Below are positions 15,898-24,412 of a DNA stretch of 64,000 bases, piece by piece. Location: NCBI RefSeq assembly GCF_036248255.1, contig NZ_CP109178.1, positions 3,844,001-3,908,000 on the forward strand, read 5' to 3'. The notes under the pieces are model-generated. The model was not told where the DNA came from. It saw only the letters and a list, made by a program, of their open reading frames with translations, and made no database searches. The position numbers and the translations under genes were made by a program. Positions within the stretch are counted from its first letter, which is position 1. Each line of letters opens with the position of its first letter. This stretch comes from Streptomyces sp. NBC_01717 (lineage in GTDB: Bacteria > Actinomycetota > Actinomycetes > Streptomycetales > Streptomycetaceae).

Positions 15898-17538
15898 GTG
15901 CAGCAGGACCTCATCGCGCAGGCCAGGACCTGGCTCGCCGAGGACCCCGACCCCGAGACCCGCGACGAGCTCGCCAAGCTCATCGACACCGAGGACCTCG
16001 ACGAGCTCGCCGCACGGTTCGCCGGCACGCTGCAGTTCGGTACCGCCGGGCTCCGCGGTGAGCTGGGAGCCGGGCCGATGCGGATGAACCGGTCCGTCGT
16101 CATCCGCGCCGCGGCCGGGCTCGCCGCCTATCTGAAGGCGCAGGGGCAGACCGGCGGACTGGTCGTCATCGGGTACGACGCCCGCTACAAGTCCGCCGAC
16201 TTCGCCCGGGACACCGCGGCCGTGATGACGGGCGCGGGCCTGCGGGCGGCGGTCCTCCCCCGCCCGCTGCCCACCCCCGTCCTGGCATACGCCATAAGGC
16301 ATCTGGGGGCCGTCGCCGGCATCGAGGTGACCGCCAGCCACAACCCGCCGCGCGACAACGGCTACAAGGTCTACCTCGGAGACGGCTCGCAGATCGTGCC
16401 CCCGGCGGACGGCGAGATCGCCGACGCGATCGCCGCGGTCGGCCCGCTGGCCGGCGTCGACCGGCCGGAGAGCGGCTGGGAGATCCTCGGCGACGAGGTC
16501 CTGGACGCCTATCTGGCCCGTACGGACGCGGTCCTCGCCGCCGGGTCCCCGCGCACCGCCCAGGCGGTGTACACCGCCATGCACGGCGTCGGCACGTCCG
16601 TCCTGACCGCCGCCTTCGCCCGCGCCGGGTTCCCCGCGCCCGTGCTCGTCACCGAGCAGGCGGAGCCCGACCCGGCGTTCCCCACCGTCGCCTTCCCCAA
16701 CCCGGAAGAGCCCGGCGCGATGGACCTCGCCTTCGCCACCGCCCGGCGCGCGAACCCGGACCTCGTCATCGCCAACGACCCGGACGCCGACCGCTGCGCC
16801 GTGGCCGTGCCGGACACCACCGCGGACGGCGGCTGGCGGATGCTGCGCGGCGACGAGGTCGGCGCGCTGCTCGCCGCGCATCTGGTCGCCCGTGGCGCCA
16901 CCGGCGTCTTCGCCGAGTCGATCGTGTCGTCGTCGCTGCTCGGCCGGATCGCCGAGAAGGCGGGCAACGGCTACGAGGAGACGCTGACCGGCTTCAAGTG
17001 GATCGCCCGCGTCGACGGCCTGCGGTACGGGTACGAGGAGGCGCTCGGCTACTGCGTCGACCCGGACGGCGTGCGCGACAAGGACGGCATCACGGCCGCT
17101 CTGCTCGTCGCCGAGCTGGCCTCCGTGCTCAAGGAGCAGGGCCGTACGCTCCTCGACCTCCTCGACGACATCGCGGTCGAGCACGGGCTGCACGCCACCG
17201 ACCAGCTGTCGGTCCGGGTGGAGGACCTGTCGGTCATCGCGGACGCCATGCGGCGGCTGCGCGACACCCCGCCGACCGCACTCGCGGGCCTCTCCGTCAT
17301 CTCGGCCGAGGACCTGTCGGAGGGTACGGCGCAACTGCCGCCCACCGACGGGCTGCGCTACCACCTCGACGGTGCCCGGGTGATCGTCCGCCCGAGCGGC
17401 ACCGAGCCGAAGCTGAAGTGCTACCTGGAGGTTGTGGTGCCCGTCGGTTCGGCGGGCGAGCTGCCCGCCGCCCGCGCGAAGGGCGCCGAGCTGCTCGCCG
17501 GGATCAAGCGGGATCTGTCGGCGGCCGCGGGGATCTGA
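15898..17538 (+). CDS. Phospho-sugar mutase (phosphomannomutase/phosphopentomutase type)
   Basis: This 546-residue alpha-D-phosphohexomutase has the phosphoserine loop TASHNPP (Ser147), the metal loop NDPDADR (D294, D296, D298), the sugar-specificity loop EEALGYCV (380-387) and the phosphate-binding RPSGTEPK near the end. The EEALGY form, in place of GEMSG or GEESG, is typical of the long PgmB/phosphopentomutase group. In this setting, conversion of (deoxy)ribose-1-phosphate to the 5-phosphate, between the phosphorylases and DeoC, is the most useful role. It starts at GTG 15898 after GAAAGGCGG. Glucose or mannose phosphates remain possible substrates. Confidence 0.88.
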   Translation: MQQDLIAQARTWLAEDPDPETRDELAKLIDTEDLDELAARFAGTLQFGTAGLRGELGAGPMRMNRSVVIRAAAGLAAYLKAQGQTGGLVVIGYDARYKSADFARDTAAVMTGAGLRAAVLPRPLPTPVLAYAIRHLGAVAGIEVTASHNPPRDNGYKVYLGDGSQIVPPADGEIADAIAAVGPLAGVDRPESGWEILGDEVLDAYLARTDAVLAAGSPRTAQAVYTAMHGVGTSVLTAAFARAGFPAPVLVTEQAEPDPAFPTVAFPNPEEPGAMDLAFATARRANPDLVIANDPDADRCAVAVPDTTADGGWRMLRGDEVGALLAAHLVARGATGVFAESIVSSSLLGRIAEKAGNGYEETLTGFKWIARVDGLRYGYEEALGYCVDPDGVRDKDGITAALLVAELASVLKEQGRTLLDLLDDIAVEHGLHATDQLSVRVEDLSVIADAMRRLRDTPPTALAGLSVISAEDLSEGTAQLPPTDGLRYHLDGARVIVRPSGTEPKLKCYLEVVVPVGSAGELPAARAKGAELLAGIKRDLSAAAGI

Positions 17539-17700
17539 GCGGGACCGGGCACCGTCATTCACGCATCAGGTATGTGAAGCCGGTGTCCGGTCCACGCAGG
17601 ACCGGAGCGTCGGATCGCCCCGGTACAGGCCGTGGACGGGGGCGCCGCGGCCGGGGGAGATCGAGGTCGGAGTGCGGCAGCAGCCGCGCAGCCTGCGCCC

Positions 17701-18339
17701 TCAGCCGGCCGCGAACAGCACGACGAGCGCCACCGCACCCACGACCGCCGGCACGATCACCTCGTACGCCCACCGGACGACGACCGCCCCGGCGCCGTCG
17801 GCGCCGCCGTCCCCCGCCCGCTCGGCCATCTCCCGCAGCTCCCGCACCGTCTGGTCGGCCCCGGCGATCCGCGCCTTCGTGTCCCGTACATCCGCGTGCA
17901 CGGATGTCCGCCGGTACGGATCGTCCTGAGCCTTCTGCGTCTGCTGCCGCGCCGCCTTCTTCCGCTGCCGCAGCGACACCGGCACCGCCCACAGCTGGAA
18001 CTTCGTGCCGTCCTGCGTGAACAGTTCGCTGGAGTACCCGGCCCGCACATCCGCGACCGCCGTCCACGGCGCCGTGATCGTACGGAACGGGTTACGGATC
18101 CGGATGCGCCGGTCGTTCACGAGCACCACCGGCCGCAGCGTGAACGCCACGATCAACGGCACGGCCGTCAGCAGCCCGGCGAGCGCCAGCCACGGCACCC
18201 GGCCGGAACCCCGGTACACGGCGTCGCCGCCGATCCACCCGACGAGCAGGAGCAGCAGCACGCCGCCCACCAGCCCGGCGGGCGACCGGAACGTCCGGTC
18301 GGCATAGGTCGGCTCGGCTGGGGGCGTGGGGCTCGTCAT
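17701..18339 (-). CDS. PH-domain-containing membrane protein
   Basis: The 212-residue protein has two N-terminal membrane helices (about 23-42 and 50-70). A bacterial PH-like domain follows (LVNDRRIRIRNPFRTITAPW, then ADVRAGYSSELFTQDGTKFQLWAVP). After a charged, helix-rich linker there is a final membrane segment at about 190-210. It converges on the mutase and is divergent from deoC, which is probably coincidental. The ATG at 18339 opens MTSPTPPAEPTYADRTFRSP; the much longer upstream frame is antisense to deoC. Function is unknown. Confidence 0.78.
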   Translation of the reverse strand: MTSPTPPAEPTYADRTFRSPAGLVGGVLLLLLVGWIGGDAVYRGSGRVPWLALAGLLTAVPLIVAFTLRPVVLVNDRRIRIRNPFRTITAPWTAVADVRAGYSSELFTQDGTKFQLWAVPVSLRQRKKAARQQTQKAQDDPYRRTSVHADVRDTKARIAGADQTVRELREMAERAGDGGADGAGAVVVRWAYEVIVPAVVGAVALVVLFAAG

Positions 18340-18443
18340 GGGCCCGATTCTGCCTGATGCGCGGGGGGCACGCCGGAGCGGCCACCCACCCACCGGCCCG
18401 GCACCCTCGCAAACCCGGAATGCGGGTCCCCCTGTACAGGCCG

Positions 18444-18455
18444 CTACGCGCGTAG
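18444..18455. promoter_or_regulatory. Nucleoside-regulon palindrome before deoC
   Basis: An exact CTACGCGCGTAG ends 13 bp upstream of the deoC GTG, overlapping the expected promoter or ribosome-binding region. A bound repressor here would block initiation of the deoC-aldehyde dehydrogenase operon. Confidence 0.8.
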
Positions 18456-18468
18456 ATATGCTCATCTG

Positions 18469-19467
18469 GTGACCATGCCCACCACTGCACCCTCCACCAC
18501 GGCCGAACGCGTGGGAGGTACCCCCCTCTCCGACGTGACCGCGTCCGACAGCGCGCTGCGCCGCTTCCTGCACGGGCTGCCCGGCGTCGACGCCGTCGGC
18601 CTCGAAGCGCGCGCCGCGTCCCTCGGCACCCGTTCGATCAAGACGACGGCCAAGGCGTACGCAATCGACCTCGCCATCTCGATGATCGACCTGACGACGC
18701 TGGAAGGCGCGGACACCCCGGGCAAGGTCCGGGCTCTCGCCGCCAAGGCCGTCAATCCCGACCCGACCGACCGCACGACCCCGCGCACCGCCGCGGTCTG
18801 CGTCTACCCCGACATGGCGGCGACGGCCGCCGCCGCCCTGGCCGGTTCCGGCGTGAAGGTGGCGTCCGTGGCGACGGCCTTCCCGGCCGGGCGCGCCGCG
18901 CTCGACATCAAGCTCGCGGATGTCCGCGACGCCGTGGCCGCCGGGGCCGACGAGATCGACATGGTGATCGACCGGGGCGCGTTCCTCTCCGGCCGTTACC
19001 TCAAGGTGTACGAGGAGATCCTCGCCGTGAAGGCCGAGTGCGCCCGTGCCGACGGCACCGACGCCCGCCTCAAGGTCATCTTCGAGACCGGCGAGCTGTC
19101 CACGTACGACAACATCCGCCGCGCCTCCTGGCTCGGGATGCTCGCGGGCGCGGACTTCATCAAGACGTCGACCGGCAAGGTCGGGACGAACGCCACGCCC
19201 GCGAACACGCTGCTGATGCTGGAGGCCGTGCGCGACTTCCGGGCACAGACCGGTGTGCAGATCGGCGTGAAGCCGGCCGGCGGCATCCGCACCTCGAAGG
19301 ACGCGATCAAGTTCCTCGTCCTGGTCAACGAGACCGTCGGCGAGGACTGGCTGGACAACCACTGGTTCCGCTTCGGCGCCTCCAGCCTGCTGAACGACCT
19401 GCTGATGCAGCGTCAGAAGCTCAGCACCGGCCGTTACTCCGGCCCCGATTACGTGACGGTGGACTGA
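18469..19467 (+). CDS. deoC: Deoxyribose-phosphate aldolase
   Basis: The 332-residue class I aldolase splits 2-deoxyribose-5-phosphate to glyceraldehyde-3-phosphate and acetaldehyde. The Schiff-base lysine is K232 in FIKTSTGK, the proton-relay lysine is K268 in GVKPAGGIR, and the catalytic aspartate is D164 in DEIDMVIDRG. The roughly 60-residue N-terminal extension compared with E. coli DeoC is typical of the long animal/actinobacterial form. The GTG at 18469 or the ATG at 18475 could start translation. Two aldehyde dehydrogenase-type genes follow directly, fitting removal of the acetaldehyde product. Confidence 0.95.
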   Translation: MTMPTTAPSTTAERVGGTPLSDVTASDSALRRFLHGLPGVDAVGLEARAASLGTRSIKTTAKAYAIDLAISMIDLTTLEGADTPGKVRALAAKAVNPDPTDRTTPRTAAVCVYPDMAATAAAALAGSGVKVASVATAFPAGRAALDIKLADVRDAVAAGADEIDMVIDRGAFLSGRYLKVYEEILAVKAECARADGTDARLKVIFETGELSTYDNIRRASWLGMLAGADFIKTSTGKVGTNATPANTLLMLEAVRDFRAQTGVQIGVKPAGGIRTSKDAIKFLVLVNETVGEDWLDNHWFRFGASSLLNDLLMQRQKLSTGRYSGPDYVTVD

Positions 19468-19472
19468 TCCCC

Positions 19473-20930
19473 ATGGCATCTGCATTCGAGTACGCACCCG
19501 CCCCCGAGTCGCGGTCGGTCGTCGACATCGCTCCCTCGTACGGGCTGTTCATCGACGGCGAGTTCACCGACGCGGCCGACGGCAAGGTCTTCAAGACGGT
19601 CTCCCCGTCGTCCGAGGAGGTCCTCTCCGAGGTCGCGCAGGCCGGCGCCGCGGACGTCGACCGGGCCGTGAAGGCGGCCCGCAAGGCGTTCGAGAAGTGG
19701 TCGGCGCTGCCCGGCTCCGAGCGCGCCAAGTACCTCTTCCGGATCGCCCGGATCATCCAGGAGCGCAGCCGCGAGCTCGCCGTTCTCGAAACCCTCGACA
19801 ACGGCAAGCCGATCAAGGAGACCCGCGACGCGGACCTGCCGCTGGTCGCGGCGCACTTCTTCTACTACGCGGGTTGGGCCGACAAGCTCGACCACGCCGG
19901 TTACGGCCCGAACCCCCGGCCGCTCGGCGTCGCGGGCCAGGTCATCCCGTGGAACTTCCCGCTGCTGATGCTGGCCTGGAAGATCGCCCCGGCGCTCGCC
20001 ACCGGCAACACGGTCGTCCTGAAGCCCGCCGAGACGACCCCGCTCTCCGCACTGTTCTTCGCGGACATCTGCCGCCAGGCGGGCCTGCCCAAGGGCGTCG
20101 TGAACATCCTCACCGGGTACGGGGACGCGGGCGCGGCCCTCGTCGAGCACCCTGACGTCGACAAGGTCGCCTTCACCGGCTCGACCGCGGTCGGCAAGGC
20201 CATCGCCCGCCAGGTCGCGGGCACCGACAAGAAGGTCACCCTGGAGCTGGGCGGCAAGGGCGCGAACATCGTCTTCGACGACGCTCCGATCGACCAGGCC
20301 GTCGAGGGCATCGTCACCGGCATCTTCTTCAACCAGGGCCAGGTCTGCTGCGCGGGCTCGCGCCTCCTCGTCCAGGAGTCGATCCAGGACGAGCTGCTGG
20401 ACTCCCTGAAGCGCCGGCTGTCCACGCTGCGCCTCGGCGACCCGCTGGACAAGAACACCGACATCGGCGCGATCAACTCCCAGGAGCAGCTCTCCCGGAT
20501 CACGGCGCTGGTCGAGACGGGCGAGGCGGAGGGCGCCGAACGCTGGTCCGCCCCCTGTGACCTCCCGTCGTCCGGCTACTGGTTCGCCCCGACGCTGTTC
20601 ACGAACGTCACCCAGGCGCACACCATCGCCCGCGACGAGATCTTCGGCCCGGTGCTGTCCGTCCTGTCGTTCCGTACGCCGGACGAGGCGGTCGCCAAGG
20701 CCAACAACAGCCAGTACGGCCTGTCGGCCGGCATCTGGACGGAGAAGGGCTCCCGCATCCTCGCGGTGGCGAACAAGCTCCGGGCGGGCGTGGTCTGGGC
20801 CAACACGTTCAACAAGTTCGACCCGACCTCGCCGTTCGGCGGCTACAAGGAGTCGGGCTTCGGCCGCGAAGGCGGCCGTCACGGCCTGGAGGCGTACCTC
20901 GCCCCGTCGAGCCCGGAGGGCGAGCGTTGA
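19473..20930 (+). CDS. NAD(P)-dependent aldehyde dehydrogenase
   Basis: This 485-residue protein is a complete ALDH: cofactor motifs IPWNFPLLMLAWK and KPAETTPLSA, FTGSTAVGKAIA, general base E258 in LELGGKGAN, nucleophile C292 in NQGQVCCAGSR, and EIFGPVLSV. It starts 5 bp after deoC, so it is cotranscribed. Oxidation of the acetaldehyde released by DeoC is its likely work. Its stop overlaps the start of a second, degenerate ALDH gene (TGATG). That arrangement mirrors the two-domain ALDH16 proteins, which carry an active and an inactive ALDH domain. Confidence 0.92.
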   Translation: MASAFEYAPAPESRSVVDIAPSYGLFIDGEFTDAADGKVFKTVSPSSEEVLSEVAQAGAADVDRAVKAARKAFEKWSALPGSERAKYLFRIARIIQERSRELAVLETLDNGKPIKETRDADLPLVAAHFFYYAGWADKLDHAGYGPNPRPLGVAGQVIPWNFPLLMLAWKIAPALATGNTVVLKPAETTPLSALFFADICRQAGLPKGVVNILTGYGDAGAALVEHPDVDKVAFTGSTAVGKAIARQVAGTDKKVTLELGGKGANIVFDDAPIDQAVEGIVTGIFFNQGQVCCAGSRLLVQESIQDELLDSLKRRLSTLRLGDPLDKNTDIGAINSQEQLSRITALVETGEAEGAERWSAPCDLPSSGYWFAPTLFTNVTQAHTIARDEIFGPVLSVLSFRTPDEAVAKANNSQYGLSAGIWTEKGSRILAVANKLRAGVVWANTFNKFDPTSPFGGYKESGFGREGGRHGLEAYLAPSSPEGER

Positions 20931-21883
20931 TGAATGCAGTTGAGCACACTGACCGACTGAGCGTCTTCAAGACCTACAAGCTGTACGTCGGGGGCAAGTT
21001 CCCCCGCTCCGAGAGCGGCCGGGTGTACGAGGTGACGGACTCCAAGGGCAAGTGGCTGGCGAACGCCCCGCAGTCGTCCCGCAAGGACGCGCGTGACGCG
21101 GTCGTGGCCGCCCGCAAGGCGTTCGGCGGATGGTCGGGCGCGACGGCGTACAACCGCGGCCAGATCCTCTACCGCATCGCGGAGATGCTGGAGGGCCGCA
21201 AGGGCCAGTTCGTACGTGAAGTGGCGGACGCGGAGGGGCTGTCGAAGTCCAAGGCGGCGGCCGTCGTGGACGCGGCCGTCGACCGCTGGGTCTGGTACGC
21301 GGGGTGGACCGACAAGATCGGCCAGATCGTGGGCGGGGCGAACCCGGTCGCGGGCCCCTTCTTCAACCTGTCCACGCCCGAGCCGACCGGTGTGGTCGTG
21401 GTCGTCGCGCCGCAGGAGTCGTCGTTCCTGGGCCTGGTCTCGGTCGTCGCCCCGGTGATCGCGACCGGCAACGCGGCCGTCGTCATCGCGTCCGCCGACG
21501 CCCCGCTGCCGGCGCTGTCCCTGGGCGAGGTGCTGGCCACCTCCGACCTGCCGGGCGGTGTGGTGAACATCCTTTCCGGGAAGACGGCGGAACTCGCGGC
21601 CCCGCTCGCGGCCCACCAGGACGTCAACGCGATCGACCTCACCGGCGCCGACGCCGAACTGGCGAAGGAACTGGAGATCGCGGCGGCGGACAACCTGAAG
21701 CGAGTTCTCCGACCAGCCGTCTCCCGCCGCCCCGGGAAGGAGGCGCAGGGCGCCGCTCATCCACAGGCTGTGGACGAAGACTGGTCGGCCGACCCGGGCA
21801 CCCACCGCCTGACGGCCTTCCTGGAGACCAAGACGGTCTGGCACCCCACGGGCGCACTCGGCGTCTCGGGTTCCTCCTACTGA
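20930..21883 (+). CDS. Degenerate aldehyde dehydrogenase-like protein without catalytic domain
   Basis: The 317-residue protein keeps the N-terminal cofactor-binding half of an ALDH (LYVGGKFPRSESGRVYEV; VVVVVAPQESSFLGLVSVVA; IATGNAAVVIAS; DLPGGVVNILSG). It then jumps to the C-terminal strand (HRLTAFLETKTVWHPTG). The ELGG general base and the Cys loop are both absent, so it cannot be an independent dehydrogenase. An 18-residue Arg/Gly-rich stretch (about 264-281) looks inserted just before EDWSADPGTHRL. The ATG at 20930 overlaps the stop of the active ALDH, so the pair is translationally coupled. It probably forms a structural partner, as in the pseudo-domain of ALDH16. Confidence 0.85.
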   Translation: MNAVEHTDRLSVFKTYKLYVGGKFPRSESGRVYEVTDSKGKWLANAPQSSRKDARDAVVAARKAFGGWSGATAYNRGQILYRIAEMLEGRKGQFVREVADAEGLSKSKAAAVVDAAVDRWVWYAGWTDKIGQIVGGANPVAGPFFNLSTPEPTGVVVVVAPQESSFLGLVSVVAPVIATGNAAVVIASADAPLPALSLGEVLATSDLPGGVVNILSGKTAELAAPLAAHQDVNAIDLTGADAELAKELEIAAADNLKRVLRPAVSRRPGKEAQGAAHPQAVDEDWSADPGTHRLTAFLETKTVWHPTGALGVSGSSY

Positions 21884-21890
21884 CCGACGC

Positions 21891-21938
21891 GGCTGCGGCC
21901 CGCCCCTCCGGAACACTGCGGAGGGGCGGGCCGCAGCC
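21891..21938. terminator. Bidirectional terminator, 20-bp perfect stem
   Basis: GGCTGCGGCCCGCCCCTCCG (21891-21910) pairs perfectly with 21919-21938 across an 8-base loop. It stands between the convergent deoC operon and the secreted-protein gene. Confidence 0.9.
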
Positions 21939-21951
21939 CTGTGCGCCGGGC

Positions 21952-22353
21952 TCAGCCGTGCAGCAGCCCGGTGACCTGCCCCACCACCGGCAGGTCCTTC
22001 AGTGCGCCGCCACGGGTCAGCGGATCGGTGGCGACGCCCGTGGAGAGCGGCTTGAAGTCGGCGACCTGCGTGCCCACCCCGTTCGCCAGCGGGTCCACGC
22101 CCGTGTTGGCCAGCGGGTCGAGCTGCAACTGCGTGATGGGCGAGACCGCGTGCCCGAGCGCCCCGGTCGCGCCGCCGGTCGCATCGCCGACCGCACCGAG
22201 GCTGCTGTCGGCGCCCGAGGCCGGCGCGACGGGCAGCGGCGCGGCCTGCGCCGCCGCACCCCCCGCACCGAGCGCGGCGCCCACCGCGGTGACGGTCAGA
22301 CCTGCGCGCAGCAGCGCACGGCGCCGGGACCTGGAAAGTGCATGACGTGCCAT
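21952..22353 (-). CDS. Small secreted protein with signal peptide
   Basis: This 133-residue protein has an Arg-rich start (MARHALSRSRRRALLRAGL), a hydrophobic core, and an Ala-rich cleavage region ending AAAQAAPLP. The mature part of about 95 residues is Gly/Leu/Val-rich with repeated DPLANTGVDPLANG and PLSTGVATDPLTRGGAL phrases and ends VTGLLHG. It resembles the other small exported protein at 28253 in layout. No enzyme motif is visible. It is probably an extracytoplasmic or cell-wall-associated protein. ATG at 22353; the open frame extends 12 codons further upstream without a better start. Confidence 0.7.
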   Translation of the reverse strand: MARHALSRSRRRALLRAGLTVTAVGAALGAGGAAAQAAPLPVAPASGADSSLGAVGDATGGATGALGHAVSPITQLQLDPLANTGVDPLANGVGTQVADFKPLSTGVATDPLTRGGALKDLPVVGQVTGLLHG

Positions 22354-22482
22354 GGAGTTCCCACCTGATCGAACCGATCGAGTAATCATCTGGGTACGTA
22401 GCGTAGTTGAGGTGTGATGCTGGATACCAACACGGGCCCCGGGGGGTTCCCAGCGCGGGTCGATGCCTCAGACTGGTGTCCC

Positions 22483-23124
22483 GTGAGTCCCCAACCGATC
22501 CCGACCCGCGTCGTGCTGCTCGCGGGCCCCTCCGGCTCCGGCAAGTCCTCCCTGGCCGCCCGCACCGACCTTCCGGTGCTGCGCCTGGACGACTTCTACA
22601 AGGAGGGCGACGACCCCACGCTGCCGCTGGTCCCGGGCAGTTCGGACATCGACTGGGACTCCGCACAGTCCTGGGACGCGGACGCGGCGGTCGCCGCCAT
22701 CACGGAGCTGTGCCGCACGGGACGTACGAACGTCCCGGTGTACGACATCTCCACCAGCTCCCGGGTCGACCGCGAGGCGCTCCACATCGAGCGCACGCCG
22801 CTGTTCGTGGCCGAGGGCATCTTCGCGGCGGAGATAGTGGAGCGGTGCCAGGACCTGGGTGTCCTGGCGGACGCGCTGTGCCTGCGCGGCCGCCCGACGA
22901 CGACGTTCCGCCGCAGGTTGCTGCGGGATCTGCGCGAGGGCCGGAAGTCGGTGCCGTTCCTGCTGCGGCGGGGATGGCGCCTGATGCGGGCGGAACGACG
23001 GATCGTGGCGCACCAGACGGCACTCGGCGCGTATCCCTGCGGGAAGCAGGAGGCACTGGGACGACTGGCCGCGGCGGCGGCCGGCCGCTGCCGCCGGGCC
23101 CCGGCGGCACGCGGGGTGGCGTAG
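22483..23124 (+). CDS. udk: Uridine kinase-like P-loop NTPase
   Basis: The 213-residue protein opens VSPQPIPTRVVLLAGPSGSG with Walker A GPSGSGKSS, then LRLDDFYKEGDDPTLP and IDWDSAQSWDAD. These match the phosphoribulokinase/uridine kinase family that phosphorylates uridine or cytidine with ATP or GTP. ISTSSRVDREAL and AEGIFAAEI fit the nucleoside lid and Walker B. I chose GTG 22483; in-frame GTG 22414 and ATG 22417 upstream have a weak GAGGTG site and would add about 22 residues without family similarity. It fits the nucleoside salvage theme. Just upstream, 22395-22406 holds only a poor match to the shared palindrome. The C-terminal 30 residues are Ala/Arg-rich. Confidence 0.8.
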   Translation: MSPQPIPTRVVLLAGPSGSGKSSLAARTDLPVLRLDDFYKEGDDPTLPLVPGSSDIDWDSAQSWDADAAVAAITELCRTGRTNVPVYDISTSSRVDREALHIERTPLFVAEGIFAAEIVERCQDLGVLADALCLRGRPTTTFRRRLLRDLREGRKSVPFLLRRGWRLMRAERRIVAHQTALGAYPCGKQEALGRLAAAAAGRCRRAPAARGVA

Positions 23125-23485
23125 CCGGGAACACGCCGGGAATTCGGGCGTCCCGCAGCCCGAGTGCCGGCCCGCCTCCGAGCAGTGCGGCCACCGCCCA
23201 TCCGGCGAGCACCCCCAGCCCGGCCCACGGACCGATGGGCAGCCTGTCGAGATCCGGGCTCCCGCGACTGACCACCACGCCTTCGAGCCGGCCCGGCCCC
23301 TTCAGCACTTGAGGACCGGGGTCCGGGGCAGAGCCGCGCAAGGACGCCGCCCCTTGCGCCGGCGCCCCGAACGCACCTCAGGGCCGGACAGGACCCCCGG
23401 CCCGTCCGACCCTGCTGTGTTCCCCCGTGAACCACCGCTTCCCCCGAAGCGGCAGCTCCCGTTCCCCCGGTTCCCCCCGCTGCCT
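23125..23485. other. Non-coding spacer between udk and sigQ with a possible gene remnant
   Basis: This 361-bp spacer holds part of the Streptomyces intergenic repeat near 23305-23345 (CACTTGAGGACCGGGGTCCG). On the minus strand at about 23305-23170 a stretch reads RLPIGPWAGLGVLAGWAVAA with GLRDA at its end. That resembles the last transmembrane helix of an ABC-2 type permease. It has no proper start and runs on into unrelated frame, so it is at most a relic. Confidence 0.35.
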
Positions 23486-24232
23486 TCAGGCCACCAGCTC
23501 GCCGAAGGACTCCTCCTCGTCACGGCCGAAGCTCAGCACCTCGTCCTCGCGCAGCCGTCGCAGCGACCGCCAGATGCTCGACTTCACCGTGCCGACACTG
23601 ATGTCGAGGATCGACGCGATCTCCGGATCCGTGCGCCCCTCGTAGTACCGCAGGACCAGCATCGTGCGCTGGAGTTCCGGCAGCCGCGCCAGCGCCTGCC
23701 AGAGCACGGCGCGCAGTTCCGTACCGCGCATCGCGTCCGTGTCGCCCGCCGTCTCCGGCAGCTCCTCGGTCGGGTATTCGTTCAGCTTGCGCCGGCGCCA
23801 GGCGCTGATGTGCAGATTGGTCATGGTGCGGCGCAGATACCCGCCGACCGCCGCCTTGTCGCTGATCCGGTCCCATGCCCGGTACGTCGAGAAGAGGGCG
23901 CTCTGCAGCAGGTCCTCGGCCTCGAACCGGTCACCGGTCAGGTGGTAGGCGGTTGCGTACAGGGAGGCACGGCGCTCCTGGACGTAGGCCGTGAACGCCG
24001 CTTCGGCGTCCGCGGTCTCCGCCAGGGGCTTCCGCTCCCCCGGGCCCTCCCCGTACACCGCTCCCCCGTTGCCCCCCGAAGACGCGTCGACCACCGTCAT
24101 GTACGACATGTGCTGACGCCCGGCGCCACGAACGCACCCCCGAGCCGCGGCGCCGGACTTCTCGGTGCCCCTGCCGACGTCGTGGAGACGCGTGACAACT
24201 GCGCTTGAGGTGGTGCTGTGCAGTGCGTTCAT
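23486..24232 (-). CDS. sigQ: ECF sigma factor SigQ (SigE-type)
   Basis: This 248-residue SigE-family ECF sigma factor shows region 2 (FEAEDLLQSALFSTYRAW, YLRRTMTNLHISAWRRR) and region 4 (LPELQRTMLVLRYYEG, ISVGTVKSSIWRSLRRLRED). It is divergent from afsQ1. In S. coelicolor this same pair is known, with sigQ activated by AfsQ1 and acting against some AfsQ outputs in antibiotic control under glutamate-rich medium. I chose the ATG at 24232, which gives the N-terminus MNALHSTTSSAVVTRLHDVG; a shorter start at 24109 is possible. The AfsQ1-type box is 83 bp upstream. Confidence 0.88.
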   Translation of the reverse strand: MNALHSTTSSAVVTRLHDVGRGTEKSGAAARGCVRGAGRQHMSYMTVVDASSGGNGGAVYGEGPGERKPLAETADAEAAFTAYVQERRASLYATAYHLTGDRFEAEDLLQSALFSTYRAWDRISDKAAVGGYLRRTMTNLHISAWRRRKLNEYPTEELPETAGDTDAMRGTELRAVLWQALARLPELQRTMLVLRYYEGRTDPEIASILDISVGTVKSSIWRSLRRLREDEVLSFGRDEEESFGELVA

Positions 24233-24314
24233 CTCGCGCCCCCGTCGGTGGTGTCCGTCCGTTCCATCTGCCAATGAGCTTGCCCGGGCAGTTTCATGGC
24301 GCTGTCCGCCGACT

Positions 24315-24330
24315 GTCACAGACCTGTCAC
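24315..24330. promoter_or_regulatory. AfsQ1 binding box in the sigQ-afsQ1 spacer
   Basis: GTCAC-AGACCT-GTCAC fits the established AfsQ1 consensus GTnAC-n6-GTnAC exactly. It lies between the divergent sigQ and afsQ1 genes, 83-98 bp from either start, so it may serve both promoters. Confidence 0.8.
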
Positions 24331-24412
24331 AGGCCCTCCGACCGGCGTGCCGTCCGAATGAGAGGCCTCCAACGGTCGAACTGAGGCTCTTCCATGGGCC
24401 AGAATGACCCCC

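Noticed and set aside
17555..17700. Extra minus-strand coding segment downstream of the PH-domain gene
   Set aside because: It belongs to a frame shifted against the PH-domain protein, is Arg/Pro-rich and matches nothing recognised.
22395..22406. TACGTAGCGTAG before the uridine kinase gene as a regulon site
   Set aside because: Only the right half-site fits. The left half is out of register, so it is too weak to count.
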